Source: Galerina marginata (taxonomy: Eukaryota > Basidiomycota > Agaricomycetes > Agaricales > Galerinaceae). Taken from it: 64,000 nucleotides of DNA. Position 1 is the stretch's first letter, and the number at the start of each line of letters is the position of its first letter. The position numbers and the translations under genes were made by a program. The DNA lies in contig JAECYW010000017.1 in NCBI GenBank assembly GCA_023014335.1, forward strand, positions 1,116,001-1,180,000, written 5' to 3'. The notes below the pieces were generated by a model. That model searched no databases and was not told where the DNA came from. It saw only the letters and a program-made list of their open reading frames with translations. This document shows, in pieces, positions 24,082 to 36,039 of this stretch.

Positions 24082-26534
24082 CTAACTAGTCGGTCGAATC
24101 GGGAGGTTTTCTCCGGTCATGGTAGGTCGATTGTTGATCATCGTCTTGACAAGTTTGAGCAAATCTGCTGCCCTGCCCACCTCTTCAGCATTGCTTCCAG
24201 CAACCAGTTCCAGATAATCTCTGGCAAGCAATAAATCACCACCAGGGATATGCATCTCGTACTCTGCGACTTCCAGACTGGATTTTGCGTAATCTTGTAC
24301 GGGACGCACTGATTGTCGGTTAGACATCAGTGGGAGCGCCAAGTGAATTGAGATCGTCCAAACTTACAATCTGCTTGGCAAACTTCAACGACCCGCCGAT
24401 GATATGCCACAGCCTCTGAGTGTTCTTCAAGGGTACGATGGATTTTTGCAAGTTTGAGGTTTATCGTAATCTCGTGGGGATCCGCAGGTATCAAGGCGCG
24501 TTTGTAGCATTCAACGGCTTCTCGAAGTCTGGGGTTTACTCTAGGATTCAGTTCGGATTCCTACCGCATTGGGATACACGACCAACCTTCCAATTTCTTC
24601 GTAACACATTCCCTGGGCCTGCCATAAACGAACATCGTAGGGTCTGTCCAATTGCATCAGTGCTAGTAATTAGCCAAACGCATAAAATTTTCACCGTAAA
24701 GCCGTGGCACGCTGATAGTAATGCAGGGAATAATGGTGCATGCTTAACAACTCGTAGGCTTGTCCGAGGCCATACCAAGCTCTATAATCTTTTCGGTTGA
24801 CGTCTATGTTGAAAACAGCAGGTGTTAATTACGGAAGATTGCAGACCTTGAAAATACGGTCGTACCCACGGCTCGACGGTAGGCTTCGATAGCTGCATGT
24901 GAGTTTTTCATCTCAACATACTCGTGCCCCATCAAGGTCCAAGCAGAAAGGTACGTCCGATCAAGCTGGGTGGCTCTCCTGAAGTATTTGACGGCTTTCT
25001 CATGCTCGGCACGCAAGGAGTAGTGATTCCCTGGTAGTTGTACTGCCTGAGGATTTACAACCGGTCCAGGATATTGGTAACGTACCAATAAGACAACAAA
25101 CTTCTGGACGGTCTTTGTCTAGTGCCAGGAATTCATGAGCAAGCTTCGATAATTTCAGACGGTTGTCTGTGACGTAAAGAATATTGGAATAAATATCGAT
25201 GTCGTCGATATGATTCGGGTCAATTGATAGAATTTGCTCAAACTGAACTACGGCTTGGGAGAAGTCTACGCAACATTTAAACCAATTGAAGCGGGAAAAA
25301 GACGCAATATCACTGACCATGAATATGGTATAAGACACAGGCCCTCAGGCTCATCGTCCAAATACTGTTCGGAAAGAAACCGGGGCTTAGCAATCGGTCA
25401 CAGAGCTGAAGTTCGTGTTCTGAGGGATTGTGAAGTTCGTTCAGGGTCTTAATTTGGAACAACTGGACGAGCGGGTGATCAGACGGCAAGGGAATTAGAT
25501 GTAAGAGAGAAGATAGCTGTGGGAGTCGTTAGTGTTAATCGAGAGAATTTATTTGAGAATAACCTCCTCTCCATCGCCAATGCAGCTGCCCAGCAGCGTC
25601 CACGTCGACCAGTTCCATTTACAGCCAGCTATAGAGAGAAGGGCACTTTCAATTGCTTCCTCCCGTCTCGATAAGCGAGAAAGGAATAAGGCTTTTCTGA
25701 ATTGACAAAAACATGTAGATTTCTTCCATGAATAGCAACTAAATGGAACCTACAGAAAGAGGAGCCATGGATCCTTGGAGTCTTTCACGAGGTCATAAAG
25801 TTCACCTATGGATTGATTAATTGGGGTTGGAGGTTGGTGACGGTTATCTTGATATTTATTTTTATTGAAGACAAATCGAGCAGGGAAATGATGGCAACAT
25901 ACTGTCCAACTTGTGCCAGTCTCGTTGAGCTTTCTTCTCTGTGGCCTTAAAATTCTTGAAGTTGATGTCGGATGTTTACAACTGTCGGAAACTTACAATA
26001 AATTGGCAATATAGCCTAAGAAATTTGGCTTTAGAACTTTTGCACTCTTTCAACAGATGGGTGGCACGATAGAATTCCCGCGCTTCGAAGCATGAACGAG
26101 CAGCAAGAAGGGAGTCTTCCTCCTCCTTCGCTAAGGATATCTCAAGTAAAACTATATCCTCTGATATAGCATCAATTTGGAGCGGGATTAGATTTGGTCC
26201 CGCAGTCAGTGAGTTCGAAGTGATCTGAGTAACTAGTTGGGTTGGCAGAGGCGATCGGTCTGCAAAGGGCGCATGCGGTGATTGGGACCGTGCTGGAGTC
26301 GAAGTCGAGAATGTGGACAAAGGAGGGACTACGTGGGCGGCTCTCCTTTTCGTGGAAGAGATAGATAGTAGGAGTTCGCATAACCTGCTCGTATTTGTTA
26401 GCTGAGAGGCGTCTCGCCTGCGATGCACCAGCTCACCATTTTGCAGAGACTAGTAGCCCTCTATCCAGGCATTCTTTTGAAGTCAATCTAATTTCCGAGA
26501 CTGTCTGCGCGTCGATAGTCGCGAATGCAGCCAT
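24082..26534 (-). CDS. CDC23: Anaphase-promoting complex subunit 8 (Cdc23)
   Basis: This is a TPR scaffold of the APC/C ubiquitin ligase that drives mitotic exit. From ATG 26534 the protein reads [20 protein letters not shown] and [15 protein letters not shown]. The TPR array includes [20 protein letters not shown], the signature [20 protein letters not shown], and the turn [20 protein letters not shown] (about 24870-25200). Further TPR units ([18 protein letters not shown]) lie at about 24380-24800. It ends at a TPR-like helix ([14 protein letters not shown]) with stop at 24082. The N-terminal exon-intron join (donor after AAATG, acceptor GAGCAG) restores the frame. At least ten short introns are present. 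It diverges from ALG14 (233 bp between starts). Confidence 0.9.
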
Positions 26535-26612
26535 CCTAAACACAAAGATTCGGCGAGGCACGTAGGGGGCACGTAGCAAAGTCTGCAAAGATGTCGAGTG
26601 ACCTAATTTGGA

Positions 26613-26620
26613 TATAAATA
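26613..26620 (+). promoter_or_regulatory. Candidate TATA box for ALG14
   Basis: TATAAATA lies 147 nt upstream of the ALG14 start codon, in the spacer shared with CDC23. Orientation and spacing allow a 5' leader of roughly 115 nt; there is no transcript evidence here. Confidence 0.4.
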
Positions 26621-26766
26621 AGTCTATCCCTGGTCGTCACCTTATTGGGATATTCAGTCTCTGAATAGAACCCTCAAGCAACTCCTTTGCAAACGTTCAC
26701 TGTCGAGCCACCAGGTGAGAGGGCATACGACTTTGTATCAGTGCGATTGACCTAATATTCCCAGAT

Positions 26767-27642
26767 ATGATTGCACTCCTTCCTGCATTGCTTGCCCTTC
26801 TCCTTGTTTACCGTCTCTATTCTATTCTTCCACACACAGGTCAGCATCGGAATCGACACTTGAATTCAAAACCTGGGTGCACTGTAGCTGTTTTCTTAGG
26901 CTCGGGTACCCCTCTGCTTTTACATTCCTCTTACGCTATTAACCATTTCCAATGCTCTAGGTGGTCATACGAGTGAAGCATTAGCCCTTATTTCGGCGTT
27001 GGATTTCAAACGATATAACCGGAGGGCTTACATTGTAGCTTCTGGCGACGATCTAAGTGTTCGGAAAGCGGTGGACCTTGAAGCGCGCCTTTCCGAAACA
27101 CATGATGTGCGTTGATTTTGTGACGTCCTTTTTGCGATTATCGCTCTACTTATAAGCGCCTATTTAGTATACTATCCTCTCAATACCTCGAGCGAGACGG
27201 GTACACCAACCTCTCATCACCATTCCTATTTCCGTAGCCTATTCCCTACTTTTCTGCGCCTACCATCTGACACTACGCCCTTTTCTTAATTTCAAAACCT
27301 CAAAATTTGCCGACGTCTTGATTCTGAACGGCCCTGGGACTTGTCTTATGCTTTGTATTGTGGTCTACATGAATAAGGTCAGTTCGTGTACAATACACCG
27401 TAGCAGGATTTCATCAGTCTACCAGTTCCTTGGTCTCCAAGCGCCGTCAATAATATACGTTGAGACATTCGCTCGAGTAAAGTCGTTATCACTTTCGGGC
27501 AAACTCATTCGCCCATTCGCAGATCGGTCAGTCCTGTACTTTCATCCTTGCAATACACTTTAAGTATTGCAACAGGTTCATCACGCAGTGGCCAACATCA
27601 CGAAACTCTCCACAGCCGAGTGGTGAAAACTGGCTCGTCTGA
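26767..27642 (+). CDS. ALG14: UDP-GlcNAc transferase subunit Alg14
   Basis: Alg14 is the ER membrane anchor that recruits catalytic Alg13 to add the second GlcNAc to dolichol-PP-GlcNAc in N-glycan synthesis. The N-terminus MIALLPALLALLLVYRLYSI is a single membrane anchor. Introns are removed at the GSGGHTSEALAL block and before YTILSIPRARRVHQ. The core has NGPGTCLMLCIVV, IIYVETFARVKSLSLSGKLI and FITQWPTSR, all Alg14 signatures. Six coding exons fit, with TGA at 27640-27642. The length, about 210-220 residues, is normal for the family. Confidence 0.92.
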
Positions 27643-27755
27643 AAAAGATACACACTAAAGTGCAACATTGCAACCTAATATAACAGAAGTCCAACTTTTA
27701 AATACGGTAGTTAGGAGATAACACCGTGTCACCGAGACATTTCAAACAACGACAA

Positions 27756-28682
27756 TTACTTTCTCGTCCAACGGTCTTCACCAGCGTTGCCGCCTCGCTT
27801 AGCAGGACTTGCACTCCGGCCTCTGCCTCCTTCCCGCTTACTAGGTTCCCAGCCGCCACCACCTCCGTCGTTCTTGGAGGGGTTAAGCCTCCTTTCCAGC
27901 CGCTGACCTGCTCGTAGTGAAGATACCAAATCTTTCGACGCAAGTCTGAGGTGCATAAAGTTGCAAAAACCGCCTCGGTTACATTCGCCATTCTCGTTCT
28001 GACGGCAACAAGCCTCGCGAAAATCAGTGACAGGGGAGAGCTCTGCATAAAGCGGTCGACCTGGTGAATGACAGTCAGTTCGTCCACAGATACATTGTAG
28101 TATCGTTCATATGCCGCTTACCTGCATACCAACGTTCGTTACAGCTGTCAACGGCAGCTTGCGCCTCTGTTTCCCATTCGTACCTCGCATAAACATTGCC
28201 TATCAAATGGTCACCGACATTGTCGCATACCTGTCAGGAAGTGAACAACAGTTTGAATTGAAGGGAAATGTCTATGATAAATCCACTTACATGAAGCTCG
28301 AGAAGGTGTCCAAACTTCGCTAATTCACAGTAAAGGTCTTCATAAACTGCGTCAAACCCTTCCTGGAGCTCTTTTTCGGTGAGCTTGCACACTGGATCGT
28401 GAGCCGGGTTGTGGTAGACATTTGGAAGTAGGATTGTTTGAGAGAAAGGAGGTTTTATGTGTTTTCTTGAACAACGATCGCCGTGGCGACATGCACCAAT
28501 CTAGAATTCTAGAGTGAGGAAGAAGGGCGAGGATTTTTGAAATCCACTTTACCTTGTAATAGAAAGAACAGTTGACTCGGTCTTGTTCAGTACCGAAGAT
28601 ATTGGCCTATTGAATAAATGAAAGGTAAGGCACGAGAGCAATAGGACACATAAATATTCATACCCACCAGATGTGATGCCAT
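27756..28682 (-). CDS. U2AF1: U2AF small subunit (U2AF35/U2AF1)
   Basis: This splicing factor recognises the 3' splice-site AG with the large U2AF subunit. The first coding exon is only 15 nt (MASHL, 28682-28668). It is followed by ANIFGTEQDRVNCSFYYK and the first CCCH finger IGACRHGDRCSRKHIKPPFS. The UHM/RRM region includes GFDAVYEDLYCELAKFGHLL and GNVYARYEWETEAQAAVDSC. RPLYAELSPVTDFREACCRQ leads to the second finger, NGECNRGGFCNFMHLR. The tail is Gly/Arg/Ser-rich with few RS dipeptides, ending at TAA (27756-27758). Length and domain order are canonical. Confidence 0.95.
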
Positions 28683-30402
28683 TGTGCAAATGAAGAATGA
28701 ATGCTCGAAGAGAGAAATGCTCGCATCTGATGTGGTTTGGAAGGCTTGGTTTGCTGACAAATCCAATTTGAACCCCGATCATCCGCAATCGGCGAAAGTG
28801 CTAGACACGTCCAGAAAACTTACACTTTTACAGTAACATATATATCTCTCAGGCTCATCTGATTGTCTGGCGAAGGTCTTCTTACTGTTATGATCAGCGC
28901 CTTCGCTCTGAGTATCCGTAGCTCCTCTTCAGATTTCCAAACCTTGCCATACAACCAAAACGCGAAGTTCTACTAGTTGCTCAACAACACCAATCTGATG
29001 GGTTTTGAATCTTGTGCTGTGATTCAAGTCACTGACTGCTATCCCGTCTTTCAGTTAAGATCGTTGTACCGACCTTTGAATCAATTACATCGACGTTTGT
29101 GCTAATTTCAATTTTTTTCCTCGATATTATTCCTATTGTGGGCTCGTACTGCATTGGCACAACATTGGCTTGCACACCCTCGTACCCGTCCTCATCGAGG
29201 GTATTCCTTTACCTTTATTCAAACAACACATGGCATCTTTCTTGTGTCTTCGTGGGTTCCTCGGTCACAATGTCGACCGTGGAAACGCATTGAACTTCCC
29301 ATCTATGCATCTTTCGGGGAGTACGACTTCCGAGGCTTCCCAGAAATCTTCTGAGCGCCTTTGTCATCTCCAACTATGTAATCGTTGGGTTTTCTCTGGG
29401 AACATGTTGTCTGTCTCGGTTACTAACTGTTGAAGTCCTTTTGATTTAAAATAGTCTTTTTCATCAGCACAGATAACTTGGTCCTTAGCGTTCCTTACAT
29501 TTTTTTCTTTCCGTGGTACGAACTTCTTGGACGATGGGAAGCTATGGTCTCTCGTGCTGACTAACCACGCTCTCGAAGAATGGCCAGTTATAGGAACAAA
29601 ATAATGACCTTCCGGCTCACTCCAAGTTGGTGTGTTTTGTGATATATTAACATCCCTCAATGCCTGGTTGCTCAATTAGGACTTGAAATTCTCCGCCCTA
29701 GATGGCATCAAGGTCGACCACAACCTCTCGGTGCAGCAACAGTACTTACCGGCCCAGGCCGATAGCACTTTACTCCGAACGTGTTCTACTGTTCGAGTCC
29801 CGATTCCTCGGATACACAGAATTATTTACTTTTTATGCCTGTGAGTCATGTTCCAAATGTTGCCTGTCGCAGGGAAGATTCCTGCTGCGGGCAAGCTCAG
29901 GAAACCTGTCCTTCATGAGAGTGTGGGTCGACTACCAACCATGGAGTGACTTGACTGTTATCTGTACAAGTTCTACTGCCTAGGACGGGATGAAAGTAAA
30001 AGCTGTAGGACTGTGGCGCGCTAAGCAGTTTGCAAGCCGAGCAATCGGTCTTGAACAGTCGTGAAGACTTGACACTCGTAAGCAGGCTGATTACAAGCAT
30101 GCCTGTAGGCCTGTTATACCACATGCTAAGGAAGTTGATGATGGTTAAATTTATACATAACTTCCAGCCTCGGGCAAGCCAAGAGATTTTCCGGTAAAGA
30201 CCGGCCACAAATCTTGAATCTTGATCTATTTAAAGATGTGCCTATCGCCAGAAATAGACTAAAGATAGCCTTTTTAGTGATTGGATTGGCACACTTATAT
30301 CTAGTGGTCTGGTCTGGGTGAAAAGTTGCATCTAAGTTTCTAGTACTAGTAGTAGCCCACGACTCCGTACATTGGAAGAGAATAAATAAAAGGTGTAAAC
30401 AC
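28683..30402. other. Gene-sparse interval, no supported gene
   Basis: The interval runs between the U2AF1 start and the stop of the second Zn2Cys6 gene. Several short frames exist, but none has a family I recognise. A protein-like segment on the minus strand (28969-28886, with WKSEEELRILRAKA, bounded by an AG and a GTAAGA) and an open frame at 29675-29364 may be remnants of a decayed gene. The U2AF1 promoter must lie in the first few hundred bases. Confidence 0.4.
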
Positions 30403-31809
30403 TCATGATCTCCGTGGCTCCCAAGTCATGAATGGGTCATCAAGGGAAGCAGGAGAGTTGGCGCTTGAGGAAAGCATGTCCCAAGGTCTTGCATTGGCGG
30501 GGAGACCTCTTGACGCTGGAGAAATTCTGTGCGAATAAATCTGCGGGTGATGAAAGCTTTCTTGCGCCGAATCGATGATTCCATTGGGACTTGTGCTGAT
30601 GTCACTTAGAACATTTCTGAAAGTGAACGTTAGGCGTAACTCCATGAAAGGATGTAAACAAAATTGTCTCACATAGTAAATGAGTCCAGTTCTGATATGC
30701 GCTGGTGCAGATGACAAAATCCGCCGAGTCGATGACTTGGGGACTGACCAAGGACGTCGGTCGCCTTTCTTAGCCTGAGAGATAATTCAAGCATAGTATT
30801 GTAGCTAGTTGGGTCGTTAAGGCAGCCACACTGACTGCCATGGAACTTGTTGGGTCGAATGTCGTTCACAGGCAAGAAATTGCCATCATTTACACCCACG
30901 AGTCCTGGATAACTTAAGAACATGGATGCTAAGTCGTAATCCTGAGGTGGTCCTTGGCTCACAATTCCGACGTGGGAGAATGGATACTCGTCTGTCGGAG
31001 TCATAAGTGGCGGGGATGGCGTGTTTACCGGAGAATTTGTACCATAGGATGACCTTTGCTGTGGCTCAGCACTGGGTTGAGGATGGATGGAAATCGGACA
31101 TCCCCTTCGGAAAGATTTCGGGAGAGCTGGCGAGTGGGCTGAAGTACTGCGACCCGGTGATGAATCTCCCCTATCGGAAGAAGAGGAAGAAACGGGGGGC
31201 GAAGGAGCATTCGAAGAACATTCATCACTCCCTATTTGAAGGCGAGATTGCAAGTCTTCTCCGGAGTTCGTGGCTTGCACCCAACGCGGGTGAGGTTTAT
31301 TCTTAAGCTGTGTCATTTTAGAGTGTGTTCGGACTATCGATCTTGAAACATGAAATACCTCGCGTATAACACCCTCAAGTTCGGCCACCCGTTTGAGGAG
31401 TCGAGAGCTCTCGTCTTGCGTTTCTGTCCTTTGATTCGGGTCGTCTACCTCATATACACACAAGCCTGTCTGAAATAGTAATCAATATACAGTCACCTAT
31501 AGATATTAAACAGCATACCAATCCAAGCTGTGTGCACCGTGCACATGCGGGACGCTTCCTATCACACTTGCCGACCGTTAATTTGGGTAGAAAGCCAATG
31601 TGCAAGAAAATTCACCATCCGTTTTGATGTGTGGCAATTCAGACATGACTGAGTTGTCCTGTTCCGACGTCTAGGCAGGTAAAGGCTTAGATTCATAGTA
31701 TGAAGACAAGACACAAGAAACGCAGTCACCGTTTACGATGATCGCCATCAGGAGCAGGCACTGGTTCTGCGGTGTTTCGCTTCTTACGAGATGCGCTCTC
31801 TGAGGACAT
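30403..31809 (-). CDS. Zn2Cys6 transcription factor, second regulator
   Basis: From ATG 31809 (MSSESASRKKRNTAEPVPAP), four to five exons assemble a basic region and a Gal4-type cluster. The cluster is split over three exons: CLNCHTSKRM, then CDRKRPACARCTQLGL, then TGLCVYEV. The spacing is C-x2-C-x6-C-x6-C-x2-C-x8-C. A short coiled coil follows (SSRLLKRVAELEGVIRE). Next come Ser/Pro-rich sequence and a conserved-looking block CGCLNDPTSYNTMLELSLRL with LGGFCHLHQRISELDSF (about 30690-30830). The end is TGA at 30403-30405. No fungal-specific PF04082 domain is visible. Targets are unknown. It sits alone in an 8-kb gene-sparse block with about 2 kb of upstream non-coding sequence, suggesting complex regulation (inference). 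Confidence 0.78.
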
Positions 31810-32026
31810 GAAATGAGATGGAGTAGGTCGAAGAATTATTGCTGCTGGATGGTGATCTGCAGTATAGTATTTGTAGTCTAAGCGAGTCTTGGCATGCCCG
31901 ATCTTTAGAACCAAAACGGAAATGCCTTGTCAGATCGCGAAGGCAGGAAGCTTTCCAAAACTCCCAAAGATAGGGATCCAGGACATCCAAATTAGACAAG
32001 GGGCTGTGGACTCGATAACTTTCCAT
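31784..32026 (-). other. Upstream ORF overlapping the second Zn2Cys6 start
   Basis: An ATG at 32026 opens an 80-codon frame that runs past the presumed start codon of the Zn2Cys6 gene (31809) in a different frame and stops at 31784. If it is in the mRNA leader it would reduce initiation at the main start. It could equally be part of the promoter or an unspliced leader; there is no family resemblance. Confidence 0.3.
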
Positions 32027-33893
32027 GACCTCGGTAAGTGAATGCTTGGGATACGTGAGAGGTCGAAAGAAATCGCACACATCGATCACTTTTCACATCG
32101 TAACGACAATGGTCCTCTTGCTTTACGGATGTGGGACTTGGGACTCCAACAAGATGAATCGGAGGAGAAAATGTTTAAGTATGACCGAAGTCTGATCCTG
32201 TTCAAGAATCAGTAATATCGTTTAATTGTGGAATACGAGCCCACTGATGAAGCTCCCGTTGCAAATGACAGTCCCGCGGAATAAACTAAAATACCTGCCC
32301 ATGGTGTTTTGAATTGTATGTACGTCCTTTAGCTATAGTACGAGTTCCGAAACTCGTACTAAGTATCAGGATCGAAAGCAACTGGACGGATCCCTTTGCC
32401 ATTAATTTTGGGCGAACAAGACATTCTCGGTGTAATGTAGAACGTACTCCAGTGTCCATTGAGAGATAAATCATCCGAAGCAGACGCTTCCACTTCTATG
32501 CATAATTCCCCTTAATGAGTAGTGGCTTCACGCGGTCTCAGTAGCCCCCAATGAGCACGATAAATTCTCGTTTCCGAAGACCCACGGTCCAAATTTTGTG
32601 CACATGGACAACTCGCTTAACGTGGCGACCTGAAGACGGTCCACGGTTTCTTTTACCTTCCAATGGCTTCTTGTCATCGACACGAAAGAACTACGAACAA
32701 GCGTCGAAACGTTGTAATCGACTGCGATCCCTTGGCGATCCCATGAGCCTTCAGACGCGCGATACGTAGGTGGCGTTTTTGACTTTTTGGCTTGGCAGGG
32801 TTATATGGATTAGGTAAGGCCGAGGATTGCTATTGCCTGATATGGTTGTACATCTAATCTCGAGCCAAGCCTTTCATTACCTTTCTCCGATTGGCCATTA
32901 AGTTCGGTGGGAGAAGACTCGGAGGAGAACACAAGCTACCTGGGCATACCTGGTCAGATACAGGAGTAAGATAAAGGCCAATCACCGCTGGTATCAGTCT
33001 TTCGCTAAGCCCATTTTTTTGTCACCTTCCAAACATCCCGGATCGTCCTTGACTCGGGCTCGGAGAATCGGGGAGTCTTAAGTCCTTGAATCTTGAGTGC
33101 TACTTCTGGTTATTAAAGTCAGTGAAATTTTATGTAGGAGTTCAAGTCCCTCGATAGTCAGATACCTATTGGATAAGGCCCAAAATAGCCTTTCTGGATT
33201 ACCTGCCACCAACCCCGAGTGTCATTCATGATTTTGTCGCTCCAAATAGTGTCAACATAATACATATCTGTCTCGTTCGCTTTTTGTGTCTCTTCGCAGA
33301 GGTGACTCTAGAAAGCCCGCCCCATCATGATACCATTTCACAGCACATTACATGGCATCGCTTCCTGGCTATTGCCAGTACGAGGCGCCGATTTTCCAAT
33401 ATCTCTATAAATATAAATAAGTTCCAATGGTAGTACATAAAACGAAATGTTTCAAAGATAGGCCAGGATTTATAAGTACTGCCTAGCTTTCCTGGCCCAT
33501 GGCCGTCATTTCGCACCGGTTACTACAATACTCGCACGACGGTAAGGTACTGCGCAACACAATATAATAACAATGAGAACAACCACTAAAATTTGGGATC
33601 CAACAATATAAAGTTATGTGGCGCTTTGTTTCGAAAAGGATCCAGAATGACCTGCTGTGAGTCCGCGCAGCAAGATATGAGAACCATTGCGCAGCGCAGT
33701 AGACTCGGGTTCAGTATTATGCGAAGGCGTGTATCACTGCTGTTCCTTCAAGATAGCCTTGAATACATATTTCACACTAGACCTTGACATTTATAGTCTA
33801 AATCTTCGGTCAAGTACATGGACAGCGGTTAATTGATTGTAGTGATAGAGTACTGACGAAAATAGAAGTAACACATGCACCGGGGCTCAGAGA
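31810..33893. other. 2.1-kb non-coding interval upstream of a regulator gene
   Basis: This is the longest gap in the window, between the carrier-like gene stop and the Zn2Cys6 start, both on the minus strand. Apart from the upstream ORF near its left edge I see only short unconnected frames (for example a 72-codon ATG frame at 32551-32769 on +) without recognisable similarity, and no repeats or tRNA. Confidence 0.45.
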
Positions 33894-35126
33894 TCAGGCA
33901 AATACACTCCCTAAACCGCCCAATAAGGTTATCCACCAAGCGCGGTACAATGTCATCCAACCCTCTTCATCGACAATTCTTTTGGCGCAGTCGACAAGGC
34001 CGAGGTAGGGGTCGCCTTCGTTTCTCAGACTTTTCAATGATAAATCGGTTAAAGTGAATCAGTGCACAGCTACTCAAACTTACCCAATAACATCCTCTTC
34101 TGCTCCAGCATATTCTACATTCTCGTCTGCGTCCCCTTCGACTTCTTGAGAGACAGAATTGAATTCAGCAGACGCGTGATTACGCTGTATGGCGAGTCTG
34201 GTGGCGATAACCTCGAGTGGTGTAAGGGCTAGCACAGACACGAGGAGGATAATCAGATATATGACCAATTTGACGATTGATACATCTCCGGGTTTGAGAC
34301 CAGGATCAGATATTCCAGGGAGAAGCAAGCGGCGGAGTGGGCCTAAGAATAACACAACGATGCATATATGAATCGTCTCAGCAGCCATAAGACCTGGTGT
34401 CAGATATAAAACCCATGGGCGCCGTTGTTCAGTTGGAGTGAGAAGGGTGCGTAAAGCTCCCATGAAATTGAAGTATGTCAATTTGTGTGGTGTCGTTATA
34501 GATCTATGGAGCCATATAAGTCATGGGCTATTTGGACAGGGATTAAGGCCGACCGATATGTCAGAATAGCAGTTGGTAAAGATATAATCAACATAGCGAG
34601 ACTATAAAATAAGGTCCCCTGGAGCATCATGAGTCAGAAATCTTTCACTGAACTTTTATTCACGGACCAAAATTCCGGTTTCAGGTGCTCGATATCGTCC
34701 ATGACGAGGTCGGTCCGTATCCAGGGCAAGGAGGATCACGACACTAACAAGGAAAGTACTAATGGCAGTCGGCACTAACCAAAATTTAATTAGTTTTAGG
34801 GATGATTAGAACTCATCACTCATACTTAATCCTTTGTAAAGGCCTGCCACGCCCTACATATATGGGATTCGATGTTAGTGACAATAGCAATGTTGGCTGA
34901 AGATCAAACTGCACACCTCCAGTCGGTACACCCGAAGGAGCATTCCGAAATACGAACGTACGACCGGGCCAGTATGCGGAGTAGCCCCACCTTCTGAATC
35001 TAGCTGGAGGCCCTTCGGATTGTAGTTTGCTCTGAACCTGACCAATATTCCGGTTAGAGGAACGAAGATGGCCAAGCTAATGACCATGGCAAGAAGAAGT
35101 ATGACGGGTGCTGGTGGGCCGGGCAT
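33894..35126 (-). CDS. Mitochondrial-carrier-like membrane protein
   Basis: From ATG 35126 (MPGPPAPVILLLAMVISLAI) the product has several hydrophobic helices. They alternate with carrier-like matrix loops: RSYFGMLLRVYRLEGVAGLY, and near the end LVDCAKRIVDEEGWMTLYRA and WWITLLGGLGSVFA. The pattern GxxGLYxG/EGWxxLYRG-WW is that of the solute carrier 25 fold. However, the signature Px[DE]xx[KR]x[KR] is degenerate (TPLEVIATRLA lacks a basic residue at one position), and only some of the six helices look typical. That suggests a divergent carrier without a predictable substrate. Four or more exons; the last intron ends near 34036 and the stop is TGA at 33894-33896. An acidic loop (EVEGDADENVEYAGAEEDV) precedes the last exon. 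Confidence 0.7.
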
Positions 35127-35785
35127 GGTCGACGAGTTAAAAGACGTAAGTTCTATGAAGAGAAGATGGTTGTAGCTTTCAAGTTTAATAATGGCGCTGC
35201 GGAAGAACTAGACGCTCGCACTGCCTCGTAGGTGTTGCGTTGGGGTCAGCGGTGGTGGCTGTGCATTTCACGTGATACACATCGAATCGACGTAGAATTT
35301 CAATGAGAATCGTCGCAGATCGACGTCTTGGCTTACTGGACGCGCTCAGTTGAGTTTTATTTGAGGCACAGTAAAATGACACTCCTTGGGACAAACTCGT
35401 TTTTTTAGCCCAGATTTTACATACGACATGTATATCGCTTTTGTATCTTGCACAGATACAAATAATAAAGACACATGTCTGAGAAAAATTTTGAGCCGAT
35501 TGAGGTATTCCTCCCTTTGCTGGATTCAAATTTGAAATATGTATGGTGGTTCATTAATGCATTGCGGCAGTGAAAGATATGCCGCGTCAAATCGCGTTTT
35601 CCACGGAGACTTGCAATTGACTGTCGTTGAAATCTTCCATCATCAAATCCACCTTGTTTCCGAATACTCTGAAGGCTCGAGCTCAGTCTAAGTATCACAG
35701 TCTCAAGGTCGCGATTGTGGACTCAGTATCCTGTTATTCTCGTTTCGTCCTGTCTGATTTCAATTCTTAAATAATGCGAACTCTA

Positions 35786-36039
35786 CTGTACTATTTCGAC
35801 CTTATGTTCACACCATGTTACGCGTTACGCACATAGTTCACTTTGCAACGTGTTCATAAAGCTAAAAATAGGCCTAATTAGGAAATTAAGGGTCCATTTC
35901 GGCCGCTTCGAGCGCTTTTTTTGACATTTTGAACGCTATTTGGGCCTTGTTTAAGTTGTTACGCGTTACATATTGCTCACTAGTTCAGTTCACAAGACCG
36001 CGTTACGCGTTACGTGAACATGGGGTCGAAATAGTACAG
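35786..36039. mobile_element. MITE-like element with terminal inverted repeats and TA duplication
   Basis: The left end starts CTGTACTATTTCGACC and the right end is its reverse complement. The inverted repeats extend 26 bp with two central mismatches (TT versus CC at the 17th-18th bases). The element is bounded on both sides by TA (35784-35785 and 36040-36041), the target duplication of Tc1/mariner-type transposition. At 254 bp and without a coding frame it is a non-autonomous element. Internal sequence carries three copies of the 12-mer GTTACGCGTTAC. I saw no second copy in the window. Confidence 0.7.
35817..36014. repeat. Three direct copies of a 12-mer containing ACGCGT inside the MITE
   Basis: GTTACGCGTTAC occurs at 35817-35828, 35958-35969 and 36002-36013, all in the same orientation; the first and third are extended by a G. 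Each contains the palindrome ACGCGT. Confidence 0.8.

Noticed and set aside
26500..28700. Possible functional cluster of CDC23, ALG14 and U2AF1
   Set aside because: The products act in unrelated processes and compartments; adjacency looks like ordinary dense fungal packing.
29099..29433. Three overlapping short frames on +
   Set aside because: Different frames over the same bases, no consistent splice joins and no recognised similarity.
29785..29815. tRNA T-loop-like string GTTCGAGTCCCG
   Set aside because: Flanking bases do not pair as a T stem and no acceptor, D or anticodon arm can be built around it.
33125..33165. Another T-loop-like GAGTTCAAGTCCC
   Set aside because: Stem pairing fails at two of five positions and no cloverleaf is possible.
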